Part shown: positions 11,679 through 23,400 of the stretch, in pieces
Layout of the letters: the number at the start of each line of letters is the position of its first letter
Position numbering within the stretch: position 1 is the stretch's first letter
Program-made: the position numbers and the translations under genes
Assembly (NCBI RefSeq): GCF_002042885.1
Contig: NZ_MVFY01000020.1
Location: 1-64,000, forward strand
Length of the DNA: 64,000 bases
DNA from: Citrobacter portucalensis
Lineage (GTDB): Bacteria > Pseudomonadota > Gammaproteobacteria > Enterobacterales > Enterobacteriaceae
Direction: 5' to 3'
The notes under the pieces: model-generated
Databases searched by the model: none
What the model was told of the DNA's origin: nothing
The model's input: the letters and a program-made list of their open reading frames with translations, nothing else

Positions 11679-12299
11679 TCAGATGGACAAATTATTGATT
11701 TTCATCTGCATCATTTCGCTCAGAGCAGGAGAGGCATCGCTTTTCACACCCGCTTCCCATGCGCTACGCGCACCTTGTTTGTCGCCTTTGCTCAGCAACG
11801 CTTCACCGCGCAGATCGGCAACAATGGCCGTCCACCCTTCACCTTTAATGGTGTCGAGTGTTTTCAGCGCGGTATCAGCCTGTTTAAGCTGAACCTGAAC
11901 ACGAGCCAGACGCAGGTTAATCACCGCTTTGAGATTTTCATCGCTGGTCGCAGCCAAGCCCTGTTGCAGCTGACTTGCGGCTTTCTCAAGTTCATTTTGG
12001 TCAACAAACTGCTGCGCAAGTTCCAGTGAAGCTAGCGCGCCGTAGGTATTTTTATTCTCTGCAGCAAATTTCTCAGCGGCAGGAATGCTGTCCGGTTTAC
12101 CCGCGCTAACCGCAGTCACCGTATTTTGATATGCCAAAGAAGCAGAGCGTGCGGACTCCGTCTGATGGCTGGTCCAGTAACGCCAACCAACCAGCGCGCC
12201 AACCCCTAAAATGATCCCAACAGCCAGCGCCTTGCCGTTTTCAGCAAAGAAGCGTTTTACCGCATCAACCTGGTCGTGTTCGTTCTCGTAAATTTCCAC
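11679..12299 (-). CDS. yfgM: YfgM, SecYEG/YidC-associated ancillary factor
   Basis: Inner-membrane protein with one N-terminal transmembrane segment (about residues 24-41) and a TPR-like periplasmic domain. In E. coli it associates with PpiD at the Sec translocon and helps trafficking from translocon to periplasmic chaperones. I read a GTG start at 12299 giving 206 residues beginning (fM)EIYENEHDQV, because AAGGAG lies just upstream and E. coli YfgM begins MEIYENE. The frame is open for 15 more codons, but those cover the hisS end region. It lies 13 bp after hisS and 10 bp before bamB. Confidence 0.93.
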   Translation of the reverse strand: MEIYENEHDQVDAVKRFFAENGKALAVGIILGVGALVGWRYWTSHQTESARSASLAYQNTVTAVSAGKPDSIPAAEKFAAENKNTYGALASLELAQQFVDQNELEKAASQLQQGLAATSDENLKAVINLRLARVQVQLKQADTALKTLDTIKGEGWTAIVADLRGEALLSKGDKQGARSAWEAGVKSDASPALSEMMQMKINNLSI

Positions 12300-12312
12300 G
12301 CTGTCCTTCTCC

Positions 12313-13587
12313 TTAGCACAGTAAAGTGCGCAAATGCGCGGCAACGCTATCCTGCGCTACTGCCGTTTGCTCACCAGAGCGCAAATCCTTCACTACAACA
12401 GTACCGTCAGCCACTTCGGACTCGCCCAGTACCAGTGCAACGCGGGCGCCCCACTTATCGGCACGGACAAACTGTTTCTTAAAGTTGCCGCCACCGTGGT
12501 TTGTCATCAGTTTCACACCAGGAACTTCATCGCGCAGACGTTCTGCAAGCGTCATTGCCGCCGACTGCGTGTTCGCCCCTGAAGCAACCAGGTATATATC
12601 GACAACAGGATCTGCGTTAAATTCCGGATTAACTGCCTGAACTAACAAAACAAGTCGTTCCAGCCCCATAGCAAAGCCCACGGCTGGCGTTGCACGACCG
12701 CCAAGTTGCTCTACCAGACCGTCGTAACGACCACCGGCACACACGGTGCCCTGAGAACCAAGGCTGCTGGTGACCCACTCAAATACGGTGCGGTTGTAGT
12801 AATCAAGACCACGAACCAGACGCTGATTGACGGTGTAGGCAATGCCTGCGGATTCCAGCAGTTTGCACAAGCCCGCGAAGTGCTCGCGAGAGTCGTCATC
12901 AAGATAGTCGCCCAGTGCAGGCGCGTCGTTGAGCAGCGCCTGTACTTCCGGGTTTTTGGAGTCGAGAACGCGCAGCGGATTGGTGTACATACGACGCTTG
13001 CAGTCTTCGTCCAGTTTCTCTTTATGCAGTTCCAGGTAGGCGACCAACGCATCACGGTAGTTAGCGCGGGCTTCAAGCGAACCGATTGAGTTCAGCTCAA
13101 GGCTAACATGCTGAGAAATACCCAGCGCGCGCCACCAGCGAGCGGTCAGCATAATCAGCTCCGCATCGATGTCCGGGCCTTGCAGGCCAAATACTTCGAC
13201 ACCCAGCTGATGGAATTGACGATAGCGTCCTTTCTGCGGACGTTCGTGGCGGAACATCGGCCCGATATACCACAGACGCTGTTCCTGATTGTACAGGAGA
13301 CCATGTTCGATGCCGGCGCGTACGCAGCCCGCAGTCCCTTCAGGACGCAACGTCAGGCTGTCGCCATTACGGTCCTCAAAGGTATACATCTCTTTTTCAA
13401 CCACGTCGGTAACTTCACCGATCGCGCGTTTGAATAACGGGGTCTGCTCTACAATCGGCAAGCGGATTTCACTGTAACCGTAGCTACCGAGCACGTTTTT
13501 GAGAGTGCCTTCAATGCGCTGCCAGATGGCGGTTTCGCCAGGCAGATAATCGTTCATGCCGCGAATGGCTTGAATGTTTTTTGCCAC
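12313..13587 (-). CDS. hisS: Histidine-tRNA ligase
   Basis: Charges tRNA-His in the cytoplasm. It is a class II aminoacyl-tRNA synthetase of 424 residues. Motif 2 is around [14 protein letters not shown], the histidine-specific boxes are [15 protein letters not shown] and AGGRYDGL, motif 3 is [12 protein letters not shown], and a C-terminal anticodon-binding domain follows. The start is GTG at 13587 (GTGGCAAAAAAC, read MAKN), as in E. coli, preceded by AAGAGAA. The last residue is Cys where I recall Gly in E. coli; this is trivial. It is followed closely by yfgM and bamB. Confidence 0.97.
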   Translation of the reverse strand: MAKNIQAIRGMNDYLPGETAIWQRIEGTLKNVLGSYGYSEIRLPIVEQTPLFKRAIGEVTDVVEKEMYTFEDRNGDSLTLRPEGTAGCVRAGIEHGLLYNQEQRLWYIGPMFRHERPQKGRYRQFHQLGVEVFGLQGPDIDAELIMLTARWWRALGISQHVSLELNSIGSLEARANYRDALVAYLELHKEKLDEDCKRRMYTNPLRVLDSKNPEVQALLNDAPALGDYLDDDSREHFAGLCKLLESAGIAYTVNQRLVRGLDYYNRTVFEWVTSSLGSQGTVCAGGRYDGLVEQLGGRATPAVGFAMGLERLVLLVQAVNPEFNADPVVDIYLVASGANTQSAAMTLAERLRDEVPGVKLMTNHGGGNFKKQFVRADKWGARVALVLGESEVADGTVVVKDLRSGEQTAVAQDSVAAHLRTLLC

Positions 13588-13669
13588 GTTTATTCTCTTT
13601 ATGAATATAAAAATGAACCCTCAGCGCTAACCCGAACAATGCGGGCGCCATGCGGGTTCAATCATACAC

Positions 13670-13688
13670 GGGAAGCACGCCGCTTCCC
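13670..13688 (-). other. Hairpin between ispG and hisS
   Basis: Perfect 7-bp stem GGGAAGC/GCTTCCC (13670-13676 with 13682-13688) with a 5-base loop in the 110-bp gap, just after the ispG stop. No clear T-run follows. It may trim or protect the ispG mRNA end. Confidence 0.5.
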
Positions 13689-13697
13689 ATCACGTTG

Positions 13698-14816
13698 TTA
13701 TTTTTCAAGCTGCTGCACGTCGATACGACGCGCTTCGTCCAGAATACTCGCTTTAGCGCGGATGCGGGCTTCAAGCTGCGTAATCATATCGTCGTTATCG
13801 AGTCTGTCCTTACGCACGCCGTCTTCATACAGGCCGCTTTTCTTGTTACCGCCCGTCACGCCCAGCGTAGAAACCAGCGCTTCACCAGGACCGTTTACCA
13901 CGCAACCGATGATCGAAACGTCCATTGGCGTAATGATATCTTCCAGGCGTTGCTCCAGCGCGTTAACCGTACCAATAACGTCAAATTCCTGACGCGAACA
14001 GGTTGGGCAAGCGATGAAGTTGATCCCGCGCGCGCGAATGCGCAGCGATTTCAGGATATCGAAACCCACTTTGATCTCTTCCACCGGATCGGCTGCCAGA
14101 GAAACACGCAGCGTATCGCCGATCCCTTCAGATAACAGCAGGCCAAGGCCGATCGCGGACTTCACCGAACCACTACGCAGGCCACCGGCTTCGGTGATCC
14201 CCAGATGCAGCGGTTGATCGATCTGTTTCGCCAGCAGGCGATAGGATTCTACGGCGAGGAAAACGTCAGACGCTTTAACACTGACTTTGAATTGATCGAA
14301 GTTCAGACGATCGAGGTGATCCACATGGCGCATAGCGGATTCCAGCAGCGCCTGCGGCGTCGGTTCACCGTATTTTTCCTGCAGATCTTTTTCCAGCGAT
14401 CCGGCGTTGACGCCGATACGGATTGGAATATTTTTATCACGAGCGCAATCCACCACCATGCGAATACGCTCTTCACTGCCGATATTACCTGGGTTAATAC
14501 GCAGGCAATCAACGCCGTATTCCGCCACCTTCAGCGCGATACGATAGTCGAAGTGAATATCGGCAACCAGCGGGACGTTAACCTGCTGTTTGATAAGCTT
14601 GAACGCTTCTGCGGCATCCATTGTCGGTACAGAGACACGAACAATATCTGCGCCTACGCGTTCCAGCGCTTTAATCTGATTAACCGTCGCTTCCACATCC
14701 GTGGTACGCGTGTTAGTCATAGACTGTACGGCGATGGGCGCACCATCGCCGATCGGCACGTTCCCAACGTAAATGCGTGTCGATTTTCTACGTTGAATTG
14801 GAGCCTGGTTATGCAT
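13698..14816 (-). CDS. ispG: 4-hydroxy-3-methylbut-2-en-1-yl diphosphate synthase (flavodoxin)
   Basis: Iron-sulfur enzyme of the MEP isoprenoid pathway that reductively converts MEcPP to HMBPP. The 372-residue protein has an N-terminal TIM barrel and a C-terminal [4Fe-4S] domain with CPTC (Cys270, Cys273), the third ligand in GCVVNGPGE (Cys305) and the catalytic Glu in the same motif. Length equals E. coli IspG. It lies 26 bp after rodZ on the same strand and so is probably co-transcribed. The enzyme needs clusters made by the isc genes at 28-34 kb. Confidence 0.97.
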   Translation of the reverse strand: MHNQAPIQRRKSTRIYVGNVPIGDGAPIAVQSMTNTRTTDVEATVNQIKALERVGADIVRVSVPTMDAAEAFKLIKQQVNVPLVADIHFDYRIALKVAEYGVDCLRINPGNIGSEERIRMVVDCARDKNIPIRIGVNAGSLEKDLQEKYGEPTPQALLESAMRHVDHLDRLNFDQFKVSVKASDVFLAVESYRLLAKQIDQPLHLGITEAGGLRSGSVKSAIGLGLLLSEGIGDTLRVSLAADPVEEIKVGFDILKSLRIRARGINFIACPTCSRQEFDVIGTVNALEQRLEDIITPMDVSIIGCVVNGPGEALVSTLGVTGGNKKSGLYEDGVRKDRLDNDDMITQLEARIRAKASILDEARRIDVQQLEK

Positions 14817-14842
14817 TAAAAAATCTCCCGCATTGCCGTCTG

Positions 14843-15841
14843 TTACTGAGCCGGTGATTGTTCGGCATTAACGGTCAGACGCGCAACCTGGTTAGTTCTG
14901 ATAAAACGACTCAGATCGACAGGTTTACCCTGGAACTGAATCTGCACTGCCGCCGGGGCGCCAATTTTCAGTTTGTACGGCGCTTGACCGGTCAGGTTTA
15001 GATTGCCGTCTTTACGCTGCATCCCGCTGAACAGTTTTTTACCGGTCGCATCGGTTACTTCCAGCCAGCAATCGGCGGTAAAGTTCATCACCAGCGCGTT
15101 AGGATCGGCTACAGGTGTAGTCACACCTGCCTGATCGGTTGGCAGAGGAGCCGCTGTAGCTGGCGCTGTTGGCGCTGCGGTTGCGGTATCGACGTTAGCC
15201 TGAGATGGGGCAACAACGGCGTTCTGTTGCGCATCAGCGGCGGGGGCCGGGGTCGCAGCAACGTCTGGCGTTGGCGCTGCGTCCGCTACCGCACCATCGT
15301 CAGGAGCCGGAGGGGTATCCTGCCCTGCTGCTGCGCTGGTATCTAACGGTACGTTCTGCGCGCCCTCTTTACCGGCATTCAGCTCAGCAGAGGATTGATC
15401 GGCCATGGTGGTGATCTCTTCCTGCTGTGCTTTATGGTTCTGCCACCACCAGGCGCCTGTCAGTCCGACAACGACAAACAGTACCAGCCAGGTAAAGGTC
15501 ATTAACCAGCCGTCGCGTTTCTTACGACGTTTGCCGAGCGAGAAGCTCTGCATCGGTGCGACTTTAGCTGGTCGAATCGGAGCCTGTTTTTCCAGCCCTG
15601 GCAACAGTTCTTCTTCAGGAATATGCACCAGACGCGCATAAGAACGGATATACCCGCGCAGGAATGTTGAAGCAAGATCGGCTGGCGCCTTATCTTCTTC
15701 AATATCGCGTACCGTGGAGACCTTCAGGCAAAGTCGCTCCGCGACTGCCTGCTGGCTGAATCCGAGTTGTTCACGGGCATTGCGCAGACGAATGCCGGTG
15801 GATAGTGTTTCATTTTTGTCGTGCGTGGCTTCAGTATTCAT
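14843..15841 (-). CDS. rodZ: Cytoskeletal membrane protein RodZ
   Basis: Bitopic inner-membrane protein that links MreB filaments to the periplasmic cell-wall machinery and keeps rod shape. The 332-residue protein has a cytoplasmic helix-turn-helix domain (about residues 17-82; [21 protein letters not shown]), a basic juxtamembrane stretch KRRKKR, one transmembrane helix (about 112-133), a low-complexity Pro/Ala/Thr linker (about 165-245) and a periplasmic beta domain (DUF4115 type). It is a few residues shorter than E. coli RodZ, consistent with variation in the linker. The ribosome site is weak. ispG follows 26 bp downstream. Confidence 0.95.
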   Translation of the reverse strand: MNTEATHDKNETLSTGIRLRNAREQLGFSQQAVAERLCLKVSTVRDIEEDKAPADLASTFLRGYIRSYARLVHIPEEELLPGLEKQAPIRPAKVAPMQSFSLGKRRKKRDGWLMTFTWLVLFVVVGLTGAWWWQNHKAQQEEITTMADQSSAELNAGKEGAQNVPLDTSAAAGQDTPPAPDDGAVADAAPTPDVAATPAPAADAQQNAVVAPSQANVDTATAAPTAPATAAPLPTDQAGVTTPVADPNALVMNFTADCWLEVTDATGKKLFSGMQRKDGNLNLTGQAPYKLKIGAPAAVQIQFQGKPVDLSRFIRTNQVARLTVNAEQSPAQ

Positions 15842-15934
15842 TCGCTACAGCTGCGTAAATTTGGGTTCTGATGCCGGCGAGCCACAATGCTCACCCACAC
15901 CGCGAAACATCTGGTCAGTTAACCTTCGTCAGAC

Positions 15935-15964
15935 AGTATAAAACGGTCAGACTATCAATGACAA
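15935..15964 (-). promoter_or_regulatory. Probable rodZ promoter
   Basis: On the minus strand, -35 TTGTCA (15964-15959) and -10 TATACT (15940-15935) are separated by 18 bp. This places transcription start about 85-90 bases before the rodZ ATG. It is a good sigma-70 match. Confidence 0.6.
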
Positions 15965-16117
15965 AACGGCGTAAACCTGAGGGCTAAACACTTGTTACGC
16001 CGTTACATACTGCCTTAAAGTCGACAAAAACGCACCGTTATTATTGACCTGACGACGACAACAAAAAACCTCATATGGCTTACGTTGCACTACGGTACAG
16101 GAATTATACCGTAGTGC
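15965..16117 (-). other. Two long dyads downstream of rlmN
   Basis: The first dyad is a perfect 11-bp stem (GCACTACGGTA at 16087-16097 with 16107-16117) right after the rlmN stop, without a T-run. The second is a 10-bp stem (AACGGCGTAA at 15965-15974 with 15995-16004) followed on the minus strand by TTTTGTCATT. The second may be the rlmN terminator; it abuts the rodZ -35. Confidence 0.5.
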
Positions 16118-16124
16118 GCCAACA

Positions 16125-17291
16125 TCAAACGGTCTTAATCTCGATAGCGTCGCCCTGCATACGCTTACGCAGAGTACGCTTGGTACGGTCGATAACGTCG
16201 CCCGCCAGCTGACCGCAGGCTGCATCGATGTCATCACCACGTGTTTTACGCACGATGGTAGTGAAACCATAGCTCATCAACACTTTGGAGAAACGATCGA
16301 TACGGCTGTTAGAACTACGGCCATACGGCGCGCCCGGGAACGGGTTCCACGGGATCAGGTTGATCTTACACGGCGTATCTTTCAGCAGTTCTGCCAGCTG
16401 ATGCGCGTGTTCAGTGCCATCATTGATGTGATCTAACATCACATACTCAATGGTTACACGACCCTGGTTAGCGTTGGACTTCTCCAGATAACGACGAACC
16501 GCGCCAAGGAATGTTTCGATATTGTACTTTTTGTTGATAGGTACAATTTCGTCACGAATTTCATCGTTCGGCGCATGCAGAGAAATCGCCAGCGCGACGT
16601 CAATCATATCACCCAGCTTATCCAGCGCAGGGACAACACCTGAGGTGGAGAGCGTGACGCGACGCTTGGACAGCCCAAAACCGAAGTCATCGAGCATGAT
16701 TTCCATCGCCGGAACCACGTTGGTCAGGTTGAGCAGCGGCTCGCCCATCCCCATCATCACCACGTTGGTAATAGGACGCACGCCCGTAGCCTTCACCGCA
16801 CCGACGATCTTCGCCGCGCGCCAGACCTGACCAATGATCTCCGATACCCGCAGGTTACGGTTAAAGCCCTGTTGCGCCGTAGAGCAGAATTTACACTCTA
16901 ATGCGCACCCGACCTGTGAAGAAACACACAGGGTCGCACGATCGTCTTCCGGGATATACACCGTTTCAACGCGCTGAGCGCCAACCGCGATAGCCCATTT
17001 GATCGTACCGTCAGAAGAACGCTGCTCTTCCACCACTTCCGGGGCGCGAATTTCAGCCACTTCTTTCAGCTTGTTACGCAGCACCTTGTTGATGTCAGTC
17101 ATGTCATCAAAGTTGTCGCTGCAATAGTGGTACATCCACTTCATGACCTGATCGGCACGAAACGGTTTTTCGCCCATCTCTTTGAAGAATTCGCGCATTT
17201 GCTGACGGTTCAGATCCAGCAGGTTAATTTTTCCATTTTTATTTGGAACCGCAGGAATGACGACTTCAGAGGTGTTAACTAATTCAGACAT
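16125..17291 (-). CDS. rlmN: Dual-specificity 23S rRNA/tRNA adenine-C2 methyltransferase RlmN
   Basis: Radical-SAM enzyme that methylates A2503 of 23S rRNA and A37 of some tRNAs. The 388-residue protein has the cluster motif CALECKFC (Cys129, Cys133, Cys136). The two substrate cysteines are in TLCVSSQ (Cys122) and DAACGQLAG near the C-terminus. GMGEPLLN and [12 protein letters not shown] are typical of the family. The start at 17291 ([10 protein letters not shown]) is used; 43 upstream open codons run through the ndk terminator and are not coding. The first 20 residues diverge from E. coli RlmN and are slightly longer. Confidence 0.96.
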   Translation of the reverse strand: MSELVNTSEVVIPAVPNKNGKINLLDLNRQQMREFFKEMGEKPFRADQVMKWMYHYCSDNFDDMTDINKVLRNKLKEVAEIRAPEVVEEQRSSDGTIKWAIAVGAQRVETVYIPEDDRATLCVSSQVGCALECKFCSTAQQGFNRNLRVSEIIGQVWRAAKIVGAVKATGVRPITNVVMMGMGEPLLNLTNVVPAMEIMLDDFGFGLSKRRVTLSTSGVVPALDKLGDMIDVALAISLHAPNDEIRDEIVPINKKYNIETFLGAVRRYLEKSNANQGRVTIEYVMLDHINDGTEHAHQLAELLKDTPCKINLIPWNPFPGAPYGRSSNSRIDRFSKVLMSYGFTTIVRKTRGDDIDAACGQLAGDVIDRTKRTLRKRMQGDAIEIKTV

Positions 17292-17334
17292 AATTTTTTC
17301 CGGCCTCGTTGTTACACGTTGTGGCCCGTGGAGG

Positions 17335-17380
17335 GTTAAAAAGAAACGCCCCGGCAAGCGATCTGCTCTTCCGGGGCGTT
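17335..17380 (-). terminator. Rho-independent terminator between ndk and rlmN
   Basis: Perfect 10-bp stem AACGCCCCGG/CCGGGGCGTT (17345-17354 with 17371-17380), 16-base loop, followed on the minus strand by TTTCTTTTT. It ends transcripts coming from ndk. Confidence 0.75.
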
Positions 17381-17455
17381 GCATTGTACAAAGTCTGGCG
17401 CAGGGATGCCACGTTTGCACGAAGCATTAGCGAAAATAATATGTAAAGGAAGATC

Positions 17456-17530
17456 GTAGGCCTGATAAGACGCATCAGCATCGCCATCAGGCAAAGCAGA
17501 GACGGATGCGCAAATGCTTATCCGGCCTAC
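17456..17530. repeat. BIME (REP pair) between rlmN and ndk
   Basis: Two inverted REP-type palindromes, GTAGGCCTGATAAGACGC... and ...GCTTATCCGGCCTAC, with a short linker. They lie 12 bp past the ndk stop codon. Confidence 0.85.
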
Positions 17531-17542
17531 CCCACGAGCTTA

Positions 17543-17974
17543 TTAGCGAGTGCGCGGGCAAACCTCACCTTCACCAAAGAAATAGGCGATTTCGCGCGCC
17601 GCTGACTCAACGGAGTCGGAACCGTGAGTACCGTTCTCGGTGAAGCTGTCAGCGTAGTCTGCACGCAGAGTACCGGCCAGCGCATTCGCCGGGTTGGTTG
17701 CGCCCAGCAGATCGCGATGACGCTGTACGGCATTTTCGCTTTCCAGAACAGAAACAACGATCGGACCGGAGGTCATGAATTCAACCAGACCGTCAAAGAA
17801 CGGTTTGCCATCGTGCTCAGCATAGAAGCCACGTGCCTGCTCAACGGTCAGGTGCAGCATTTTAGTGCCGACAATTTTGAACCCTGCTGCTTCAAAGCGC
17901 GCAAAGATGCTCCCAATAACGTTTTTTGCCACCGCGTTTGGTTTGATGATGGAAAAAGTACGTTCAATAGCCAT
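17543..17974 (-). CDS. ndk: Nucleoside diphosphate kinase
   Basis: Transfers the gamma-phosphate of NTPs to NDPs and keeps nucleotide pools balanced in the cytoplasm. The 143-residue protein has the active-site signature NGTHGSDS with phosphorylated His117, and the N-terminal [11 protein letters not shown]. The length is identical to E. coli Ndk. AGAGGT precedes the ATG at 17974. It is a single gene, followed by a BIME and a terminator. Confidence 0.97.
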   Translation of the reverse strand: MAIERTFSIIKPNAVAKNVIGSIFARFEAAGFKIVGTKMLHLTVEQARGFYAEHDGKPFFDGLVEFMTSGPIVVSVLESENAVQRHRDLLGATNPANALAGTLRADYADSFTENGTHGSDSVESAAREIAYFFGEGEVCPRTR

Positions 17975-18122
17975 GATAACCTCTGTAATGTGTTCTGTTG
18001 TTGTCTATATAGATGTACGACCTGGCGCGGATTATAAAGAGCATCCCGGCAATTGACTATTGATGAAGGTAACATTTCTTTAAAATAAGATGAATTTTAG
18101 CAACAAACAGTCACCAACTGGT

Positions 18123-20435
18123 CTACTGCATCGAAAATCTCACCGTCGCTACCTGACCAGCGTCATCCATCACCAGCAGTTGATAATCCCCTTTAGTCGC
18201 CAGCCGTAGCGTAAGACGACGTCCTCGTTCTTCCAGCCTTTCACCGTTAAGAAACCACCAGCGTTCACCGCTCCCACCACTGGTTTGCACCGGCAATGAG
18301 GCTTGAGCAGAACCGGGTAAACGCTTCACAATCGCGCCATCACGAATGCCTGTCAACTGCAATGGCTGCGAAGCGTCTTGTCCCAGCGGCGGACACATGG
18401 CAGAAACTGGCGGTAATCTCGCCCCACGGCGTTCTGATTCAGGTAGCCATGGCTCCAGCGGCAACGGCCAGACGATTAATGTTTGCTCGTGCGCCTGCGG
18501 GCAATCCGCCGCCACACGTTTGCCTTCATCATCCAGCCAGACAGGAAAACGAATGCCATTAACCCCTTCCTGCTCGGGCAATAATAACGTTGGCGGCTGA
18601 CTGCCATCCAGTAACCAGGTTGCCAGACGGCGACGGCAGTTGCTGTCTCCTGGGGCAAGGGATTGCCCGCCCGGCCAGCACACCACGCCGCGACTCACGG
18701 AATCAGGACGTGGATCTTCCGGCTGATTGGTCCCGCGAGAGAGCAAAAGATTGTTGACCTGATTGAGCAGCGGCACGGCGCTGGCAAATCCAAACTGGCC
18801 CACCACCGGCGTTCCGTCTGGTCTGCCAGTCCAGATACCGATCACATAACGGGCATTAACGCCAATCGCCCAGGCATCGCGATAGCCATAGCTGGTGCCC
18901 GTTTTCCACGCCAGCGGAACCACTCTGCTCAGTGCGTTATCCGGCAGCGGTTGCGCTTCGTCGGCCATAATACGGCGAATAATCCACGCCGCGCCCGCCG
19001 ACATCAACGGACGTTCAAGCAGTGGGTCACCCGGCTGCAGACGCAGTTTTCCCGCTTTTCCCTTACGGGCAAAGGCGCTGTACGCTGCGGCCATATCTTC
19101 CAGCCTTGCCCCCGCGCCACCTAAAATCAGCGACAGATTCGGCGCAGCCCCTGCGGGCAGATACAGCGGTAAGCCGACGTTACGTAACGATGCGGCAAAG
19201 CGCTTCGGACCATAGGCTTCGAGCACCTGCACGGCGGGTAAATTCAACGACCTTACCAGCGCTTCGCTCATACTCACCGGGCCATGAAAACCGCTGTCAA
19301 AATTCCCCGGTCGATAATCTCCGGTTCGCCGCGGGACATCCTGCAACAACGAAGCGGGATGAATGAGTCCGTCATCCAGCGCCAGACCGTAAACAAACGG
19401 CTTCAATACCGAGCCAGGCGAACGGATAGCATTCACCATATCCACATGACCAAAGCGGGAGTCGTCATTCATATCTACCGACCCCACCCAACCACGCACG
19501 CTCATATCGGTGTGATCGACCACAATCATTGCCAGCGAACTGCGTGCAGGTAAGCGCCCCTTCCAGTTCTGCGCCAGCTCTTCCAGTTGACGCTGCAATC
19601 CGGCATCAAGGGTAGTCACGATTTTATCGCTCCGGCTTTTTCCCAGCATCATGCGCGAGAATAACGGCGCTAACTGCGGCATTTGCCGGGGCGACAGCCA
19701 GACTGGCTCTTCACGCGACTCCTGTACCTGTCTGGCAGGCCAAATACCCTGGCTCGCCATACGTTCGAGTACTTTATTACGCGCCGCTTCAGCACGGTCC
19801 GGCCAGCGATCCGGACGCAGGCGACTCGGTGCCTGTGGCAAAACAGCCAGTAGCGCGGCATCGGAGTAACTCAAATGCGCGGGTGATTTACCAAGATAGG
19901 CCCAACTTGCCGCCCCGACACCCTGCAGCGTACCGCCAAACGGCGCACGGTTGAGATACAGTGTCAGGATGTCGCGTTTGGAGAGATGCCATTCCAGCTG
20001 CAATGCGCGCCAAAGCTGGCGAAACTTGCCGCCGAAGGTTCGCGGATGGGGATCGAGTAATCGTGCGACCTGCATGGTGAGCGTACTGCCGCCCGAAACC
20101 ACACGCCCAGAGGAGAGGTCCTGCCATGCTGCGCGCAGTACTGAAAACGGATTGACGCCGGGATGCTTCCAGAACCAGCGGTCTTCGTAGTTAATTAGCG
20201 CCTCAAGGTAGCGGGGCGACACCTCATCAATCGTTACCGGATACCGCCAGATACCTTCGGCATCGGCAAAGCGCCAGAGTGGCGTACCATCATGTGCCAC
20301 CACGACCCGTGCCGGATCGACTTCGCGCAAGGGCAGCGGCCAGATTTTATCTGCCGCCCAAACTGCCGCCACAATCAATAGCGCAACGGCTGCCAGCCAG
20401 AACCAGCAGCCGCGTTTACCCAACCGGCGCATCAT
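18123..20435 (-). CDS. pbpC: Penicillin-binding protein 1C (peptidoglycan glycosyltransferase)
   Basis: Inner-membrane enzyme that polymerises lipid II. In E. coli its transpeptidase activity is weak or specialised. The 770-residue protein has an N-terminal membrane anchor (about residues 10-28). The glycosyltransferase family 51 domain contains NYEDRWFWKHPG (catalytic Glu84), GGSTLTMQVARLL and LNRAPFGG. The penicillin-binding domain has SVLK (Ser342) and KTGTS. A C-terminal domain typical of PbpC follows (about 690-770). The first ATG abuts the yfhM stop exactly; a second ATG one codon later (20432) is equally possible. The pairing with yfhM is conserved across proteobacteria and links wall repair with protease trapping. 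Confidence 0.96.
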   Translation of the reverse strand: MMRRLGKRGCWFWLAAVALLIVAAVWAADKIWPLPLREVDPARVVVAHDGTPLWRFADAEGIWRYPVTIDEVSPRYLEALINYEDRWFWKHPGVNPFSVLRAAWQDLSSGRVVSGGSTLTMQVARLLDPHPRTFGGKFRQLWRALQLEWHLSKRDILTLYLNRAPFGGTLQGVGAASWAYLGKSPAHLSYSDAALLAVLPQAPSRLRPDRWPDRAEAARNKVLERMASQGIWPARQVQESREEPVWLSPRQMPQLAPLFSRMMLGKSRSDKIVTTLDAGLQRQLEELAQNWKGRLPARSSLAMIVVDHTDMSVRGWVGSVDMNDDSRFGHVDMVNAIRSPGSVLKPFVYGLALDDGLIHPASLLQDVPRRTGDYRPGNFDSGFHGPVSMSEALVRSLNLPAVQVLEAYGPKRFAASLRNVGLPLYLPAGAAPNLSLILGGAGARLEDMAAAYSAFARKGKAGKLRLQPGDPLLERPLMSAGAAWIIRRIMADEAQPLPDNALSRVVPLAWKTGTSYGYRDAWAIGVNARYVIGIWTGRPDGTPVVGQFGFASAVPLLNQVNNLLLSRGTNQPEDPRPDSVSRGVVCWPGGQSLAPGDSNCRRRLATWLLDGSQPPTLLLPEQEGVNGIRFPVWLDDEGKRVAADCPQAHEQTLIVWPLPLEPWLPESERRGARLPPVSAMCPPLGQDASQPLQLTGIRDGAIVKRLPGSAQASLPVQTSGGSGERWWFLNGERLEERGRRLTLRLATKGDYQLLVMDDAGQVATVRFSMQ

Positions 20436-23400
20436 TTACGGTCTGACAATCAAAAGTCCCTCTGTCGCACCGGTCGCGCGCCACTGCGGAACATACATTG
20501 ATTCCACCTGTGGGACGGGAACCTGGTAGGTCCCCGGCGTTACCGCACGCGCCAGATACACCAGCGTAACCGGTTGTCCTTCATTGACCGCCACCGCAGC
20601 GACAAAGCGATCGTCACGGAACTCAACGTGCTGGATATCTGCCTGCTGCATCTGATTAAGCAAATTCGCCACTTCGCTACCGCTATCCTGCAGGCTGGCG
20701 CTGCCGTTGGCCAGATTCTGGTTTTCCAGTTCCAGTCCTGCTGGCAGTAAATCGACCACCAGCGCATCCGGCACGTTCTGGCTGGCTTTCACCTCCAGCC
20801 AGACCAGCACCAGCTCGCCGCTGCGCAGCGAATCCAGCGATTTGCTGTTTCCGTCGAGCCCCAGAATTTGACGCTCAATATGCAGAACGTTGCTGGCAGG
20901 CGTCGGTGAGGTTTGCGGATAACCGCTCACATCCAGACGCAGCCACAGCGGTTGATTACCGGTATTGGTGACGCTCAGCGTAGACAGCGCATCGGCATCC
21001 AGATTACGCGTCTGTGATTTCTCCCCGGCTAACGGTTGCTCCGAGAGTGACGTTTGCGCCTGCCATGTGCCTGGCAAGTCCTGTAACGTACGCGCGGCAA
21101 GGAACAACGCATTATTTTCCTGAGTCGAGAGCCAGCGCTGCCCAAAGGCCTGTTCTGACAACGTGTTCAGCAGCGTATTCTGCACGTCAGGTTTGAGCTT
21201 GTTCTCTTCGAGCAAGGCCAGCATCAACGCGTTATCCCGTAACGCACTGCCGTAATCCGCCATCCACTGTTGCGTATCGCGGCGCGGCGTATTCAGCGCC
21301 AGCGTCAACGCCTGTTCACTGCGGTTAGCATCGCCCATATTTTTCAGCGCGATCCCCAGTTGCAACAGCGGTAAACCAGAAGCCGCCTGAGCGCGTCGCT
21401 CCCAGATTTCACGCAGTGCGCCAAGCGGGGCTTTTTGCTGACGCGCCAGAACCAACGCGGCGTAGGCTTGTACGGCAAATCGGCTTGCTGAAGAGTCGTC
21501 GGTATAGCGAATCGACAACATTCCTGGATCCTGCAAATAGCGCAGCAGCCGCTCGTTGCCACGGTTAATCACCTCAACCGGGACGCTGTAGCCTTGTTCG
21601 TTCGCACGGACGAGGAAATCCATGACATACGCAGTCAGCCAGTACTCTTCTGATCCGTTTTTATCCCACAGCGCGAAACCACCGTTATCACGCTGCATCT
21701 GCACTAAACGAGAAATCCCAATATCGACTGCCGCGCGGCGTTTTTCATCGCTGTCGCCCACAATACCTAACGCCTTCAATTGCGCAGCATTGGTGTATAA
21801 GGATGGGAACAACCCGCTCGCCGTTTGCTCCAGGCAGCCGTAAGGGTAAGCCTTCAGTTCGCGGATATAACGCGCCAGATTCAGCGGCGGCTTACCGCTG
21901 AACAGCAGTTGTCCCTGCATCGTTGCAGGGGAGAAATTGGTCAGTTCTTCGCCCGGAAGCTGCCAGGTTGCGCCCGGTTGAAGTGCGACACCGTTATTAA
22001 CGGTTTGCGCCGGGAACGCCGGACGCACGCCAATCTTCCACTGTTTATGCTGAACTGGCAGCGTTTCACCCGGTAAAGTCAGACCGCTAATTTCTGCCTG
22101 AATTTCGCCATCGCCAAACCCCTCCCGCGCACGCACCGGAACAAACAACGTAGTCCGTACGCCTGGTGCCAGATTCAATGGAGCAGGATCTTGTCCCATC
22201 AGCTCCAGTAAACCGCTGGCCGCGAGCTTAATATTCAGTGTTTGCGGTTTGTCAGTCAGGTTAGTCACGTCCAGCGTCAGTCGCGAGGTATCGCCTCCCG
22301 CCAGAAAACGCGGCATATTCAGTTCAGCAATTACCGGCGCGGCAACAATCACCTTGCTTTCACTGCTGCCAAAGTCATCCGCCGTCCAGGCCTGTGCCAT
22401 TACCCGTAGCTCGCCGTTGAAATCACCAATCGGTAGCGTCACCGTACCTTCGCCCTGCTCGTTGAGCGTGACCGGCAGCGCCTGTTGCGCCACGATATTG
22501 ACGTGATTGACCGGTGGCTTACCGCCGCGTTTTAATTCATCGCCATCACCACCAAAACGCAGCGCCGCCAGCCGCCCTTGCCCTTCGATCACCTGGCCGT
22601 AAATATCATAAATATCCGCGCCATAGCGTTTTTGTCCGAAAAATGCCTGCCACGGATCTGGCGTGGCGTAATCGGTAATGTTCAACACCCCGCTATCAAC
22701 GGCAGAGACCAGCACGTTGACCTGTTTTGGTATGTCGCCATTTTTGACGCTGGCTTTAATCTTGACGGTCAACGACTGGTTTGGACGTATTTTCGCCGGG
22801 TTTTCCAGCGCCAGCGCCAGACGACGGTTTTCATCACCTAACGGCAAATGCAGTAAACCAACCGCCCGTTTTGGCGTGGCCGAACGGGACTTGTCGCCAG
22901 GACGAACCACCAGCGCACTGAGATACAAATCGTGGCGATTCCAGGTTTTATCAATCGGGATGGAGATATCGAGACCATCCGCCGGTACGTCTATTTCTTG
23001 CCACCACAGCGGGCCTTCGCTGGATTCCACCATCGCATAACCTTTGCCAGCAGCAGGAGCGGCAACGTGCAGCTTCATGGTATCGCCAGGACGGTAGCTG
23101 GGTTTGTCCAGTTTCAGAGTCACGCGATCGGGACGCACAGCCCCACTGCCGTCGCTGTTATCCTGCCAGCTATAACCTGCCCAGAAGCGTACGCTGCTCA
23201 CCGCATCATTCGGGGCTTTCACTTCCAGACGATAGGCACCCCACTCAACCGGGAAGCTGACTTTACCGGTTTCATCGGCCTTAAGATCCAGAGTCTGCTC
23301 ACCTTCAACCAGATCCTTTTGATCGAACTGTGATTGCCAACCCTCGCCTTCAGACCAGTTCCAGTAATAATCCCGGCGCTCGCGGATCAAACGCACCTGC

